Source: Haematococcus lacustris (taxonomy: Eukaryota > Chlorophyta > Chlorophyceae > Chlamydomonadales > Haematococcaceae). Taken from it: a stretch of DNA of 64,000 nucleotides. Each line of letters starts with the position of its first letter. Position 1 is the first letter of the stretch. This document shows, one piece after another, positions 62,742 to 64,000 of this stretch. The stretch is from positions 14,156,496 through 14,220,495 of the forward strand of contig JASKMD010000003.1 in NCBI GenBank assembly GCA_030144725.1, given 5' to 3'. The translations under genes and the position numbers were made by a program. The notes beneath the pieces were generated by a model. That model did no database searches. It was given only the letters and a program-made list of their open reading frames with translations, and had not been told where the DNA came from.

Positions 62742-64000
62742 ATGGCGGACTATGACGTGTTTGACGACGCGGAGCTGGAGCTGAACGCGATGGATACTGA
62801 GGGTATGTACCATTAGGTCCCTCTAGTCCCTCTTGTCGCGTTTTGCAAAGTTCGCGTTTAGTAATGCTACCAGTTCCAGCAGAGAAGCGTCTTAGGAAGC
62901 GCAGTGAAACTTTGGGTCAACATCAGCGGGTGGAAAGGCCGGGGTCGAGCTCGCAGCAGGTGGCTGCCCAGGAGGTAGTTGCGCGTGAAATGCAACACAC
63001 ACATGCTTTGACCCACTCGACCGCTGATGCTGAACGTGTTCGTCATGCAGAAGTCCGGCCAGAGCCTGTGGGTCCGCCAACCCGCAATTTAGGCGAGCTC
63101 AGTTTGGAGGAACTCGAGCAGGAGTTGCGCAGGAGGCGTGCTCGCCATGAGCAGCCCGGCCAGCATGCAGAGGTAGCCGCTGGAGGCAGTGGCATTGCTG
63201 GTGGCAACGGTGCTGTTGGTGGCGGCGGTGTTGCTGGTGGTAGTGGTGGTGTCGGCCAGCCTACAGCTCCAGGTGGCACTACCGGTGGGGTGCTTACCCC
63301 CGGTAGTGGCCAGGTTGCGCGTAGTGGCCCAGGGGGCACGGCGAACCACCCTGCACCCGGTGGGCCTGGGGCCACGGGTGGCAGTGGTCCTGGCAGCTCA
63401 GGTGGCGGCAGCCAGGCTGGTGAGGGCCAGGCAGCGGCGGCGGCGGCAGCCGGGGCCGGTGGCCCGGGGCCGGGCGCCAATCAGCCCGGCGAGAACCAAG
63501 TGAGTGGCTTCAGAGCAGTTATGCCCAACCCTAATGTGTGGCGTATGGATGATGTAGAGAAGGGCAGAAATGTGAAGATGTTCTTACGTGAGGTGACACG
63601 ATGGGCAGCTGTTGCACGTGTGCCCATGATTGACGCGTTGCAACTACATGTGGCTGATCCTCTCAAAGAAGCTTTGTTTGCTATTGCCGAGCAGGCTAAG
63701 GCTGAGCGTCGGCTCATGACAGAGGAAGACATGGAAAAGATGTTCCTAGACCTGGTGGGTGCGGATACCATCCAGGTGCAACACACTGCCATGAAGAGGC
63801 TGATCAATAGAGAGTGTGTCCAGGGAGACCAGAGTGTTGCACAGTACAATGTGGCGTTCAGGCTGCTAGCACAGCAGGTGCAAGCTTTCCCTGCTGGTGC
63901 ACTGTGTGAAATGTATGTGCAAGGTCTACAGGCTGACCTACGCCGTGAGTGTGCAGTCATGCCGAATGGCTTGCCATGGAGCAACCTGAATGATGTGATG
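62742..64000 (+). CDS. LTR-retrotransposon Gag-like polyprotein, 3' end outside window
   Basis: ATG 62742 opens a short acidic exon (to 62802), followed by a 77-base GT-AG intron (GTATGT donor, CCAGTTCCAG acceptor), then an exon from 62880 that stays open to the window edge. The protein has a basic/Glu-rich segment with LGELSLEELEQELRRRRARH, a ~130-residue Gly/Ala-rich linker, and a gag-type helical core. The core includes RMDDVEKGRNVKMFLREVTR, FLDLVGADTIQVQ, QGDQSVAQYNVAFRLLAQQV and LCEMYVQGLQADLRREC, matching the retrotransposon-gag pattern of Ty3/gypsy elements. Without the intron, the first exon would stop after 24 codons. No LTR or primer-binding site was identified upstream. Confidence 0.75.

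Overview
The window looks like nuclear DNA of a green alga, probably a volvocalean or Haematococcus-like chlorophyte. The reasons are many short GT-AG introns, exon GC that is very high and Ala/Gln-rich, extreme intronic microsatellites, a ciliary IQUB-type gene, a TGTAA motif downstream of panB, and a dense load of decayed transposons. The taxon is an inference from style; no organism-specific marker was tested.

Layout. 0.2-4.8 kb (-): an IQUB/radial-spoke-type gene (3' end outside the window) with a decayed TnpB/Fanzor-like fragment in an intron. It is head-to-head with a long coiled-coil gene (5.05 to about 11.4 kb, +). A second large Ala-rich gene of unknown function follows (12.1-18.0 kb, +). 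It is convergent with a helical-repeat, organelle-type gene (18.8-21.8 kb, -). 23.7-24.3 kb holds an unrecognised minus-strand exon. 25.0-26.8 kb is a cluster of small non-autonomous DNA transposons, two with perfect 8-bp target duplications. 26.9-29.95 kb is a degenerate Fanzor-like nuclease gene. 30.6-34.2 kb (-) is a complete seven-exon ketopantoate hydroxymethyltransferase (panB).

34.5-43.4 kb is bounded by 203-bp inverted repeats that look identical. Inside lie two opposed arrays of a ~21-bp unit, a broken Cys-rich/SAP-like gene (-) and an intact-looking coiled-coil gene (+). 43.7-44.9 kb (+) is a CGR1/CCDC86-like rRNA-processing gene. 47.3-47.6 kb (-) is a MYND-finger exon, 47.9-52.0 kb (-) a WD40-like gene interrupted by a 1.2-kb microsatellite, 52.8-53.3 kb (-) a possible small membrane protein, and 53.5-56.7 kb (-) a complete six-exon TIM50 gene with one GC-AG intron. 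From 57 kb to the end the DNA is mostly mobile: Fanzor-like remnants, a 5'-truncated and frameshifted LINE, a tRNA-like relic, and the start of an LTR-type gag running off the window.

The host genes cover separate jobs (cilia, pantothenate synthesis, mitochondrial import, ribosome biogenesis) and form no operon-like unit. For panB, TIM50, CGR1, IQUB, the 18.8-kb gene and the 41.6-kb gene the exons were joined by hand and every junction keeps frame. Other multi-exon models are partial. Apparent frameshifts often fall in G/C homopolymers and may be sequencing errors.
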